Shown: in pieces, positions 1 to 10,108 of the stretch | Layout of the letters: each line of letters begins with the position of its first letter | How positions within the stretch are numbered: the stretch's first letter is position 1 | Position numbers and translations under genes: made by a program | Source of the DNA: Galeruca laticollis | Taxonomy: Eukaryota > Arthropoda > Insecta > Coleoptera > Chrysomelidae | Reading direction: 5' to 3' | Assembly (NCBI GenBank): GCA_963921935.1 | Contig: OY998180.1 | Span: forward strand, 196,147,044 to 196,211,043 | DNA length: 64,000 nt | The notes under the pieces: model-generated | Database searches by the model: none | Seen by the model: the letters and a program-made list of their open reading frames with translations, nothing else | Told to the model about the DNA's origin: nothing

Positions 1-1
1 T

Positions 2-1097
2 AGATCTCAGTACGTTCAATTAGGTCAGAGTAAATCTACGGAGCAGGGTAATTGTTTTGGTGTACCGCAGGGGAGCGTACTTGGTGCTTTATTGTTCATA
101 ATTTTCATAAATGACATTAATTATGTTGAAGAGCTGGAATTTATCAATTTATTTGCAGATGACACATTGATTGCATACAGTGGTTATGATATTTTTAAGG
201 TAATTGGAAGGATGCAGCGGTTGTTAAAAAGAATTCAGATGTTTTTGAATACCAACAGGTTAAAACTTAATACAAGTAAAACTAAATCAATGATAATTTC
301 TAGTAGTCATAAAATAAATAATCTTGACATTAAGAATATGAAATTACAAGTTAATGATGAAGATATTGAATGGGTGAATCAGATAAAATATCTTGGGTTT
401 GTACTAGATAATACACTTACATTGAAACCTCATTTTGAGTATATTCGCAAAAAGATATCCAAAAAACTTTTTTTCTTTAATAGAATTAGCAAGAATCTAT
501 CACTGTTCTCAAGAATGACAATATTCAGAAGTATAATCCAGCCCCATTTCGACTATTGCTCTAGTGTTCTATATTTGGGTGACATGGGTTCAATTCAATC
601 GTTACAAATCTTGCACAATAGAGGTATGAGAATAATTCTAAGTTGCAACCGTTATACACCAATTGAGATCATGCAGTCTACATTGGGTTGGTTCTCAGTG
701 AGAGAAAGACTTTACTACCTTACTATGGTTTTTATTTTTAAGTTAAAAAAGGGCATGTTACCTGCATATTTTGATGAATTTGTGTCATTAAGGGAGCAGA
801 TTCATTCATATAGTACAAGAAATGTTCAGGATTTTAATATTCTAAAAACAAACAAGTATAGTACTATGATATCTTTATTTCACAAATGTATGAATGAGTA
901 TAACCATCTTCCATCTAGTGTTAAATGTGCAGTGACAATGATGACTTTCAAGAGACTGTTAAAGGCCCATATTTTATCAGACTGAGATTTAATGTTAGTA
1001 GTAAGGTTGAATGTTGTATGATAAATTTTTGATCTTAATTAAGTATATATATTCATTGTAGTAGGATTTCTATTTCAAATAAAGCTTATATAAAAAG
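2..1097 (+). mobile_element. 3' end of a non-LTR retrotransposon, reverse transcriptase C-terminal part
   Basis: The reading frame is open from base 2 to the stop at 983-985 and continues off the left edge of the window. It carries the RT motif GVPQGSVLGALLF (about bases 59-100) and the catalytic box FADDTLIAY at about 158-184, followed by the thumb and C-terminal region of Jockey/CR1-type elements. The 3' UTR ends in AATAAA and a short A-rich tail at about 1078-1097. The RT part in view has no internal stop, so this copy is younger than most others here. It abuts an oppositely oriented RT fragment at about 1098. The family is certain to be a non-LTR RT; the exact clade is not. Confidence 0.85.
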
Positions 1098-1640
1098 TAG
1101 GGGCCCAAGAACACTACCTTGTGGAACACCAATATTGTTTAATTCCGAATCCGATGCTGAATTGTTAAATGTGGTTATTTGATATATGTTCCTCAAATAA
1201 TGCTGAATCCGGGAATGAACTACCCCACTGAAGCATATTTCCTCAATTTCAACAATAATATATCACGATCTATTGTTTCAAAAGCTCTTCTGAGATCAAT
1301 AAAAACTGAACAAATTCCTACTCCCGGCCTATCTAGAATATTTTTCATGTCAGATATAACCAGTTGGAGTGCCGTCTCACAAGAATGCGAATTACGAAAA
1401 CCAGATTGATATCTGTGTAATATCTTATTTACAGAAATGAATTTACTTACTTGATCATACACTACTACTTCTAGTAATTTCTCACAAAAAGGCAGCATAT
1501 TGATTGGCCTTAACTGATCAGCTTTGTTTGTTTTAATACTTTGGGAATAGGAACTATAGTTGAAGTTTTAAATCTTTGAGGAACTATGCCCTTTTCCAAA
1601 CTCAAATTTATCATATTAAGCAAAGGATAGCCTATCTTAC
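1098..1640 (-). mobile_element. Non-LTR reverse transcriptase fragment, truncated at both ends, frameshifted
   Basis: Read on the minus strand, this begins at about 1640 with the RT entry segment (YPLLNMINLSLEKGIVPQRFK, then IVPIPKV). It continues with the LRPINMLPFCEKLLE block, then VFIDLRRAFETID, and stops at GVPQGSVLGP (about 1100). One frameshift lies near 1510 and a stop near 1220, so it is dead. The 5' end joins directly to a different coding sequence (copy A of an uncharacterised family). The 3' end is cut within the RT core where the plus-strand element's A-tail begins. It therefore looks like an older insertion that was itself interrupted. Confidence 0.8.
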
Positions 1641-2697
1641 CAATGGAAAGGTGGGCAGTCATATTGTACACATTCAGTTTACTTTTATAAAAAAAGTTTT
1701 TTATATCGGCCTTTGGGCACGTCAGGACATCTTCGAGATCGAAACATAAAAGAGGCTTCCCACTTTCCCTGTCTTTTTCTTTCCTCGTATGTTCTTTTTC
1801 ATTTAAATTATTTATGTAGGCTGTTCCTTCCTCTTCTGTCAACCTATTTTCTGCTTTTTTCACTTTTACTTCTTCGCAAGTATCGCACCTATCTTTTCGT
1901 GGTTTATTAAATGCTATGTTAAAACAATTACAAAATATTTTTCTGTATATACAAAAAGAGACCGGAAATTTTTCCTTATCATTTGCATATTGTAAATACA
2001 TTTCATACAACTTTTTATATTCATTTCACTTTCTAAATACTCCTTATTGCTTGCATTATGACATTAATGAGATTCTATTTGAGGTAACATGTTAATATGC
2101 TCTTTGACAAAACCTGTATCTTCAAGCGATGTTACCCGGTTTTTATGCTTCCCTTGGGTACTCTCCAGTAAAGTAATTGTGGGAGTTTTATTTTTATGCA
2201 TCGTATAAATTGGTTTTTGACTTATGCATAATGTTCCACAATAATACGGCTTGTTGCATACTGCCCATTTAACGGAAAATAATATTTAAACGTTCTTCCT
2301 TTTTTTGAATTAACTTGGTTTTTTCCTTTCCTTCTTCTGTACGGAATGTCAACTTCAGTGCTGTTTAAAATAAAGTGTTTCTTCTCTACAGAAGAGAGAG
2401 AATAATAGTTTTCGAAAATTGCATTTCTTTGCTCGTCGCTTATTTTCCGAGAACACTGATAAAAGCATTTTTGGACACAATCTTTTTTATTTTTAATTTA
2501 ATTGGCTGCCACTGCCTTTTTCCTGGAAGAAATATAATCAAGGTCCTGATCATACCTTGCCTTTCTTTTGTTACATGCCCACTGTGAAATATTCTTTCTT
2601 TTCTAACAACTGTGAAATTTTGACAAATTCCTCCTTCAGTAACTTCCGAAAAATCTGTTGATCCTTCCTTCTCCTCCGTTGTTTGTAAGTGACTCAA
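1641..2697 (-). pseudogene. Copy A of an uncharacterised repeated insect gene family (N-terminal half, broken)
   Basis: Minus-strand fragments match, in order, a family I know from many insect and cnidarian genomes with no assigned function. The blocks are a VSKNAFISVLGK segment (2440-2697), a basic KHKNRVTSLED block with the helix EHINMLPQIESH (about 2065-2160), a segment with KLYEMYLQYANDKEKFPVSF, and the Cys motif KPRKDRCDTCEE. These are followed by FDLEDVLTCPKAD and LNVYNMTAHLS (about 1640-1750). The C-terminal half (GQN and GHTxMEVD blocks) is missing, because a retroelement is inserted at about 1640. There are several frameshifts and stops. Two more copies lie at 47.1-48.0 and 56.2-57.6 kb, which suggests a transposon or a transposon-derived repeat. 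Confidence 0.6.
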
Positions 2698-4675
2698 AAC
2701 GCAACTAGGATTTCTTCTAAAAAATTAATTTATTTATTACCACCACCTAAATTATTATGCTGTATTTTCATGTTACCTGTTTAAATCAGTTTCCAAAATT
2801 AAAGTAGAATTACCAGCCATTAAGTTGATATCTAATTTAGTATCGACTTTGTTGCCAGTAGTTTTTAAAATACCAATATTCTTTTTACATTCTTTAGTAT
2901 ATTCCGTTGAACAACTGGGCAGACTACTAAAAGACAAAAAAATAACATTCTTAAAGCTTAGTTTTCTTTGTTTTCAAAAATACTGTACTTATTTTCTAAG
3001 GCAACTTGTGGAATCGAACTGGAGTCGCTTCCACTATCGCTACTGGTTGATCTTGGCGGTAAGGATGGCAATGGAATATAACGGCCTCGAATACTAATAC
3101 TAAAAGAAAACTTGTTTAAAATCCCAAAAACCGAACCTAACTTGTACAATAAAGTCGTACCTGGTTACATTTTTTGATATTTTTTTAGGTGGAATGTATT
3201 CCTTATCTCGGTCAAAGTCATAGCCGTGACCATCACTTATCACCCATTACTTAAAATTTTCAAAATAAAGCCGGGAGCACATTCGCATAAACCTGTTGCT
3301 CCAACCTGTAGACAAACTAACATAACCTCAAAAATATTATAACAAGGTTGTATGTTAGAACATAGAACCCTGTAATATTTTTTTGACCATATATATTTTA
3401 TTACAAAGGTCCATGTTTAACATGCACCTTTGTTATACACAAAATAAATATTTTTTAACATACACCCTTGATTTTCTGTTGATAACTAAGGTTCTGTGCT
3501 AGCTAGAAGATTCATTCCAAGCTTAAAATATAGTAATTGCTCCATAGAACTTTGTTATACCTACTGAAAATCAGAAAAATGTGAAAATGTCACATACAAT
3601 AAAATAATAAAACAATTCAACACCTGTTTCTCATTAACGACAAGACTTATCACACATGTTTATAAGATCTTTTCGTCTTAAAATGGAGTGAAGAAGCGCC
3701 CACTACAATATTTTAGATTACTTAGGAAACAACCTGTACAATAGAGAGGGCTATTCATTCGTAAACACGTTTATTTGTGCGGCCAACAATCCTAAACGCC
3801 AGTAGTAAAATAATGAATGAATTACTGAAAGTGGCGATGGTATTGTGGATACATGGCCTTTATAATTTCGGCTGTTTTTCTGACTAACTTGGCACTTTGG
3901 AACCATGATAAACCAAAATAATTATATTAATTAACATAGAAGTTACTAAAAGAATTTTTACTCCTCGTAATAAACAAAACACGTTTGATTATTTACTAGA
4001 AATACTATGTGCAATCGAAATGATTGTGGTGCACACTCTGATGATATTTGCATCTCTCTTCATATTGTAATTAAACATTAAACTACTGAATAGCTTACCC
4101 CAGACACATAAAGCAGGTACTGAAATTTTGATCAATGTTGCCAGTTTTAGTTACAACAAATACTTATTTAAAATTTATATAAGAATATGCCTTTATTAAA
4201 TAAAATTCAAGTATTTTTAAAAGCTCAAATGCAAAAATAAGTAAGACTTTTTACTTATTTGCATAACTTTTTAACAAATTTTCAATTAAATTTCTAATTT
4301 TATTTTTCCTACAACTTAAGAGAATTTTTAAATATGGCAAAGTGAACTTAGAATGTGACTCGATGTTTGATGAATCAAAAATTCAAAACAAACATGTCGT
4401 CTATTTTATGTGTTACTCTTAGCATAAACCCATTTAAAATGCAGTATATCACTTTCTTATATCTCTGAACAAACTTTACATCTCCAACAAACTTAGCAAA
4501 TGTGTCTGCTTTATCAGCGTCTAAAATATAATCAGAAGACAGGTTCTTCAAGTACAATTTAAACATTTTGTTTCTGAATTCTTGAATGGTTTTAAAAAGA
4601 TTACGGGTTATATTGTTGAGAAGTGTAATACATTCCTTCAAATTTATTTAAAAATTTAATTTTATATATTTATAG
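2698..4675. other. AT-rich stretch without a recognised gene (intron or upstream region of the ZNF706-like gene)
   Basis: No recognisable coding domain was found. Minus-strand open frames at 2958-3149 (Ser-rich, 63 codons) and 4375-4641 (88 codons) match nothing I know. A small hairpin lies at about 3402-3438, with ACAAAGGT facing ACCTTTGT around a short loop. The last bases before 4676 form a pyrimidine/AT tract ending in TTTATAG, the splice acceptor of the next exon. Confidence 0.4.
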
Positions 4676-4765
4676 GCGCAGATGCCCGATCCGAAAACCT
4701 ACAAGCAACATTTTGAAAATAAACATCCAAAGAATGAGGTGCCTGTAGAACTTAAAGATGTATAA
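4676..4765 (+). CDS. ZNF706: Terminal coding exon of a ZNF706-like small zinc-finger protein (partial gene)
   Basis: After the acceptor TTTATAG the exon reads AQMPDPKTYKQHFENKHPKN and then EVPVELKDV before a TAA at 4763-4765. This is the conserved C-terminus of the short (about 75 aa) ZNF706/4F5-related proteins. In that family the zinc finger pairs two Cys, encoded by the preceding exon, with the two His visible here (QHFENKH). The exon starts in phase 0. The Lys/Gln-rich N-terminal exon was not found between the window start and 4675, so it is probably left of the window across a transposon-filled intron. A preserved acceptor argues against a processed pseudogene. The protein is nuclear or cytosolic in other animals and its role is poorly defined. 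Confidence 0.8.
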   Translation, partial: AQMPDPKTYKQHFENKHPKNEVPVELKDV

Positions 4766-7115
4766 CATATAGAAAACCTTACAACCAGTATGTGTTCAAT
4801 TTTATGTTGGGCACAAAGGTAAATCAGAATGATCAGTCTTGTTTCTTTTTTTTCTCATGTTAATTATTATAGGAATTATGTTTACGTGTAAATCTTTTTG
4901 ATTTTTTGGTTTATTGTATATGTATTTTCCATTTTTCGATATTTATAATTATTAAAAATCTAGGTATTTATAGCCAACAGTAGTTTTATTTATGTAAAAC
5001 CTTCTAACAACGACCAATAATTATAAACAATGTAAAATGTTGATATTAAATTCTGTCAATATTATAATACTTCCCAGCTCCAAATTATAGTGTCTTATGA
5101 TTAAGCAGTTGATATCTTTTCAGATTAGTTTTGGACAGACAGTTTCTAACAGCACGTAAATGCTCGAAAACAGGTTATTCCACGACTAGGGGAAACGATA
5201 TGTTGGAGTTCACAGCAACAAGGAAAAAATAAAAATAAACACATAAAAAAGTTTATTTTTCAAATTCCAGCAGAATTTAAAAATACAAATAAAAAATATA
5301 CATTATCAATACAACTTAACAAATACAAATCCATTCGAAACAATCAAAACAAGCACTTACTGCTGAACTTCCAAAATCTGATTTGTCATGTTCTGCGCAA
5401 TTTTACAAAAATTTTAGAAACAATTAGGGTGTCATTAACAAAATTCGACAAACTTACACCACGTGAGATTTCCAATAAACAGATCGATTTATCTTTTTCG
5501 CCACATTTTAAAATTATAAGTCGACAATAATATTGTCCAGTCCAAAACTGTACAAGTACAGATTTCTACGAAAAATGTCACATAAAAAACCTTAATTGTC
5601 TTGTATTGAAGGTAAAATATACAGTGAAAATGAATAGATAATTATCGAATTTCTGATAGTTGTTTCATTTACATTTCATAATAGCATCTTGTCCATTAAT
5701 ATCTGGGGTGCATGTGGATCACAGCTAACTTCTAACAGAAGTTTTTTAATGTAAAAGATATCGGTACTCATTTAATACAAAATTCTTTAAAAATCAATAG
5801 TTTCTGCACTTTCTCTGAAAATATCTCAAAAACAATTCTTGTAAAAGGATGAGGTCTTATCAATTCTGTCATCTGTCCTCTTGTGACTATAACGATCAGT
5901 TGTTTCCAGCGATGTTTCTGTAGAATTGTTATCGATGGGGTCAAAAAAATTTGCGAAATTTGAAATATTTGAATTTGCTCAATTAAATAAATGGGCATAA
6001 ATCAGAATAAGTTTGTAGGACTTATACTCGCTCAATTAAAAACTTTATTTATATTTTTTATTTTTTGTGGCGCAAAGATAAAACAACGTATAACATGCAG
6101 GATAGTTCATTAATTTTGCAAACACTAAAAATATTGCAATAATAAGTTAAATGAAAAATTCGTTGAATATTTACTATGATTGTCAATTATATATATCACA
6201 AGAAATAGGCTCTTTTTAATAAACTATGTGAAAACTGTTCTTCTGTAATCAGCAGTTTTCTGTACTAACCTAGTTTATACTAAAGCTAGTAATGAAATTA
6301 ATTCAGATACTCTTAAACCACATATTGGAATATAGTTAGAATTTAAAAAAATGTTAGTTTTGAAAAATATTAACATTATAGAAAACTCTCCTAATATCAA
6401 ATATTAATGATGTTACTTAATTCACAAAAAAATTGAATATACTGATAGAAAAACAGCTTTAAAAATAAATAATGAACCAACCTGCATAAAACAATTCCAC
6501 CAATATTCAAAATTATGAAGAGCAAAATTGAGCCTGTAAGTAGTAAATATCACACACAATACTTTACACATTTTCCTTATAATAATTAGTGATTAATTAA
6601 TTAATAAAACGTTAAGTAGAAGTGACTTAAAACATTCAACGATACTGTTTGGTGAATGTGTTCTAAATAATTGACTTTACCAGATTTTTGTATAAATAAC
6701 AGTAAGTACAAATGCCAAAATAATACACAATTAAATTTTGGAACAGAATTTCAAATATTTCATCCATACTGCAAAAGTGAGCATTTACCAATTTAGAATG
6801 GGACACTGCTAATTTCAATATAGCGATAATCAAATGAAACTTATTGACAGTATGTCCATTGAGGTCTAATTCAATGAATGTTTTATAGAATAATATTTTT
6901 CACATTCCGGCACTAATTTCGCCTTTATCAAAATATTATTTGACATTGCCAATCCTGATATATAAATTTATTTAGAGTTTTTATTTTTAACTGTTAAAAT
7001 TCAAGTTTTAATATAAAAGGAAGAATTTACAATTTAAATTACTCAGATACAAACATGGAATTTATAAAACAGAATTATATATTTTGCTGAAATTGCATAG
7101 GTTCTTTTTTATAAA
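4766..7115. other. AT-rich intergenic region
   Basis: The first part is the probable 3' UTR of the ZNF706-like gene. The rest is low-complexity AT-rich DNA with no open frame above about 76 codons that resembles a known protein. I see no clear inverted or tandem repeat. The region ends at the left terminus of a piggyBac-type element. Confidence 0.4.
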
Positions 7116-8110
7116 CCCTAGAAAGCCAGTCATTCGTAAGATTAGTCTGAGTGTAACAATTTAATTTGAAGTAGTACTGAGGATTCATCTATTTTATAGG
7201 TATTGTTGGACTTACACTTTGCAATAATGAATACAAAAAAGACGATAATTACTTTTATAAACCTCTGAGTGAGAAAGAACTTGAGGCAGTAAATGCATCA
7301 GTATTTATGATGCACCGTGGTTCTGAAGAGGAAGATGATATAGAATATGAATCTTACGAAGATTCTGGTAGCGATTATAAACCATAATATGAATCAACGG
7401 AATAGCCTCCACTTCGATGATTAAACCACCAGGGCAACCAGAAAAGAAAAAGATCTTTAGCTGTGATTAGAGGTATATGGGACCAGCTTATTGAAAATTG
7501 TAGAGCTGCTAACTTTTTGTGGTCGCTGCCAGTTCCGGATGTACATTCCTAATAAACCTGCTAAATATGGGTTAAGAATCGTCATGCTTTGCAACTCTGG
7601 AACAAAATACATGATAGATGCATCTCCTTATCTAGGCAAGAAAAGCAAAACAGATGGCATGCCGTTAGCTGAGTATTACATTAAAACACTCATATCCTCA
7701 GTGCATGGTGCAAATAGAAATATAACCATGTTTTGTTTTGATAAGAAGACTCTACTGTCATATATTCCAAAATCGTTAGTTTTAAGTACACTCCATGTAG
7801 GAAGTACCTTGACGTCTGAACGGATCGGGAAACCAGACATAGCTACAACAGCACAAAAGCTGGGGTCGATACGTTTGACCAGATGTGTGGGAACATAAAC
7901 ACATCATGCAAAACAACATTTGTGCATATTTTATGCAATGCTAAACACAGCTTTCATACATTTCTATGTAATGTATGTACAGATTAGGACAGAAAGCAGT
8001 TCATGGTTGAATTGAGCCAACAATTAACGTTGGATAAAGAATCGCCTCGATATGCCAACTTTGCAGGGACCTTCAAAAAGATCCAGTTATCAAATTTGCT
8101 TTAACAAAGT
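7116..8110 (+). mobile_element. Degenerate piggyBac-type transposase with a left terminal inverted repeat
   Basis: A piggyBac-like end, CCCTAGAAAGCC, starts at 7116, preceded by TAAA (one change from the TTAA target). An acidic N-terminal segment (about 7268-7386) is followed by GRCQFRMYIPNKPAKYG, IVMLCNSGTKYMIDA and PYLGKKSKTDGMPLAEYY (about 7520-7680). After frameshifts come VDTFDQMCG and the segment leading to a Cys-containing FLCNVCTD (about 7865-7990). These blocks follow the order of piggyBac DDD transposases, but most of the N-terminal and middle parts are deleted and stops interrupt the rest, so it is inactive. The right end is uncertain (see rejected items). Confidence 0.8.
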
Positions 8111-8631
8111 TGTAGCATTACGAAAAATAAATTGATCGAAAATGAGATGACACACCCTGTATTGAGTTAGTAATATGTGTGTCAAGAGGGCAACTAAATG
8201 ATCGAACTACTCTCCTACTTTTGAAATTTTCCAGATACCATGTGTAATAGTTTGGACATGAGAATATTTGATTTCTTCACAAACACATGCTTTGTTAATG
8301 GGCCTTCTCTCATAAAATAAGGTGACTTATTGGGTATGGTCAGATAAATATATCACTGCATTTTATATCATGTAAGAGGGAAGAAATGTACAAATGCTCT
8401 GGTACCTGGGGCGTAACATAAAATCGGTATGATAAAATTTAAGATGTACTTTTATTTAGTGAAGTAAGTGTTTTTGTAATAAGTTGGGGTTATGTAATAA
8501 AGATGTAAAAAAGCATGATTTCTGGTCCTTCGTTTTTTATGAAATCCCAACAAAACAAACGTTATCTATCATGTAGTTTGTTTTTTAAATTAAAATAAAA
8601 ATACTGTGCCTAAAAGTTAAAATCATAAAAT
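8111..8631. other. AT-rich stretch, possibly the 3' part of the piggyBac remnant
   Basis: No coding similarity was seen. A motif ACACCCTGTA at about 8150-8159 resembles the end of a mariner-type MITE, but no partner arm was found nearby. Confidence 0.3.
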
Positions 8632-9224
8632 TTACCAATGGTTAAGTCTTGATGCATCTTGAAGCAAGGTTAGCTCTCTAGGGTTAATAGTTTTATCATT
8701 TTTATGTATATTGACCATTACTAAAAATGTTCTTTCCTTTATATTCGATTCTGTTATTTGATTGTCAGTTAATGCTGCTTTACTTTCTTTAACATATTGA
8801 TTGCTTTCAATTTATTTTCCAAATATTGCGATGTTAGTCCTATGTAAACAGCATCACAATTGTTACAACAAAATTCATGTACCTTTTTTATTTTTTGGCG
8901 TATTTGATTTTAGACTACTAAAATGATTAATTTTAATTTGGTATTTACTAGAATAATTTGATAACTAGTATATATATGGCAAAGATAAATGTTTTACATT
9001 TCAATGTTTGGGATTCTGTTTTGTTTGTTAACTGATTATAATATTCGGTTTTCTAATATTTCATTAATTGCTTTAGGATAATCATTTTTTCTTAGTACAG
9101 TTTTTGCTTTTTCAATAGCTATGGATCTAAATTCAGGATCTGATAGTTGGACAGCTCCTATCAGGTATATTAACATTATTGATTGTTTTGGGAGATAGCT
9201 AGATAAATTGAGCAGAAACGTCAA
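8632..9224 (-). mobile_element. Penelope-like element remnant with a GIY-YIG endonuclease domain
   Basis: On the minus strand the upstream part reads LSDPEFRSIAIEKAKTVL, RKNDYPKAINEILENRI (9036-9224), the C-terminal RT-to-linker region typical of Penelope-like elements. After a gap it continues with CCNNCDAVYIGLTSQYLENK (about 8800-8885), the VYIG core of a GIY-YIG nuclease. The ending is KTINPRELTLLQDASRLNHW before a stop at 8632-8634. Frameshifts separate these pieces, so it is a dead fragment. Penelope-like elements use this nuclease to nick target DNA for priming. The assignment rests on remembered family motifs. Confidence 0.7.
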
Positions 9225-10021
9225 AAAAACCAGTTATTTGTTCAATTAGACCTAAAGTCAAGAAAACGTATAATTAAAAAATTTAACAAATATATATATA
9301 GGTGTATCCCATCATTCAAGCAGGGACTAAAATACTATACTTTCATAAAAAAGGACACAAGGCAATGTACCAAAAATGTTTACTTAGCATAGTTGAATAC
9401 TTTAAATAAGTGTTGTCACTTCAGTGTAAAACTTAAAAGTACGCTTATTTGCGATTTTATTTACTTTGTGTAAGGTGCGTTATTCACATGATCTTAAATA
9501 ATAAAACATAAATAATAATTAAAAAAAACATACACCACCCAAATAAACATACAACACTGAATTTATTTTCACAATGAATATTAAATCGATGATTTATTTA
9601 TAGCTCAAAAAAAGAAAATTTCCAACTCTTGATTTGTAAACAGGAATAAGAGATGATTGATACCAATAAACCATTTCCCAGTGTGTATTTTTTTAATAGA
9701 ATATATTTATAAATAATTGAATAGGTATCTTGACGTTTTTCCTGTTAGAATTCTGTTACTTCAATAATGCTATAAATAACTTTACCGATTTAGTTACATG
9801 TCACAAATTGGAATGTATGGTGAATACTACTTTAGACTCAAGCTAAATTATACAAGATCTAAAACCCCGCATTTCAAAATATTGAAAATTAATGACTTTG
9901 TTAATAAAAATGGTGATTACCCAAAAAATAATAAATTTTAAAATATTCTTGCATATTATAACTATGCATACCACATCCACTCTAACAAACACTACTCAGT
10001 ATAATATATTAGATAATTTTT
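9225..10021. other. AT-rich region containing the likely 3' UTR of Csk (minus strand)
   Basis: This lies immediately downstream of the Csk stop on the minus strand. No coding similarity was found. A short TA repeat occurs at about 9290-9300. Several TTTATT/TTTATA strings could be minus-strand polyadenylation signals, but I cannot choose one. Confidence 0.35.
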
Positions 10022-10108
10022 TCACAATATTGTTTGCATTTTCAAATGTCCAAGTTTCGCCTTAACTTCATGGAAATACGGTCTCTTGTCTGGATTCAAA
10101 TCCCATGC
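10022..10108 (-). CDS. Csk: Csk terminal coding exon
   Basis: Acceptor TTGTTCCAG, then AWDLNPDKRPYFHEVKAKLG, HLKMQTIL and a TGA. It matches the RP-containing last helix of tyrosine kinases and the short Csk tail. The first residue is Ala where kinases nearly always have Cys before Trp. Confidence 0.85.
   Translation of the reverse strand, partial: AWDLNPDKRPYFHEVKAKLGHLKMQTIL

Noticed and set aside
2958..3149. Ser-rich minus-strand frame as a host exon
   Set aside because: No homology I recognise; there is a possible acceptor nearby but no supporting donor partner.
4375..4641. 88-codon minus-strand frame as a gene
   Set aside because: Matches no known family, has no splice or promoter context, and lies in AT-rich intron-like DNA.
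8673..8687. Right terminal repeat plus TTAA of the piggyBac element starting at 7116
   Set aside because: The bases fall inside a Penelope-like GIY-YIG reading frame (INPREL) that continues on both sides, so the match may be chance. I left the piggyBac right end undefined.
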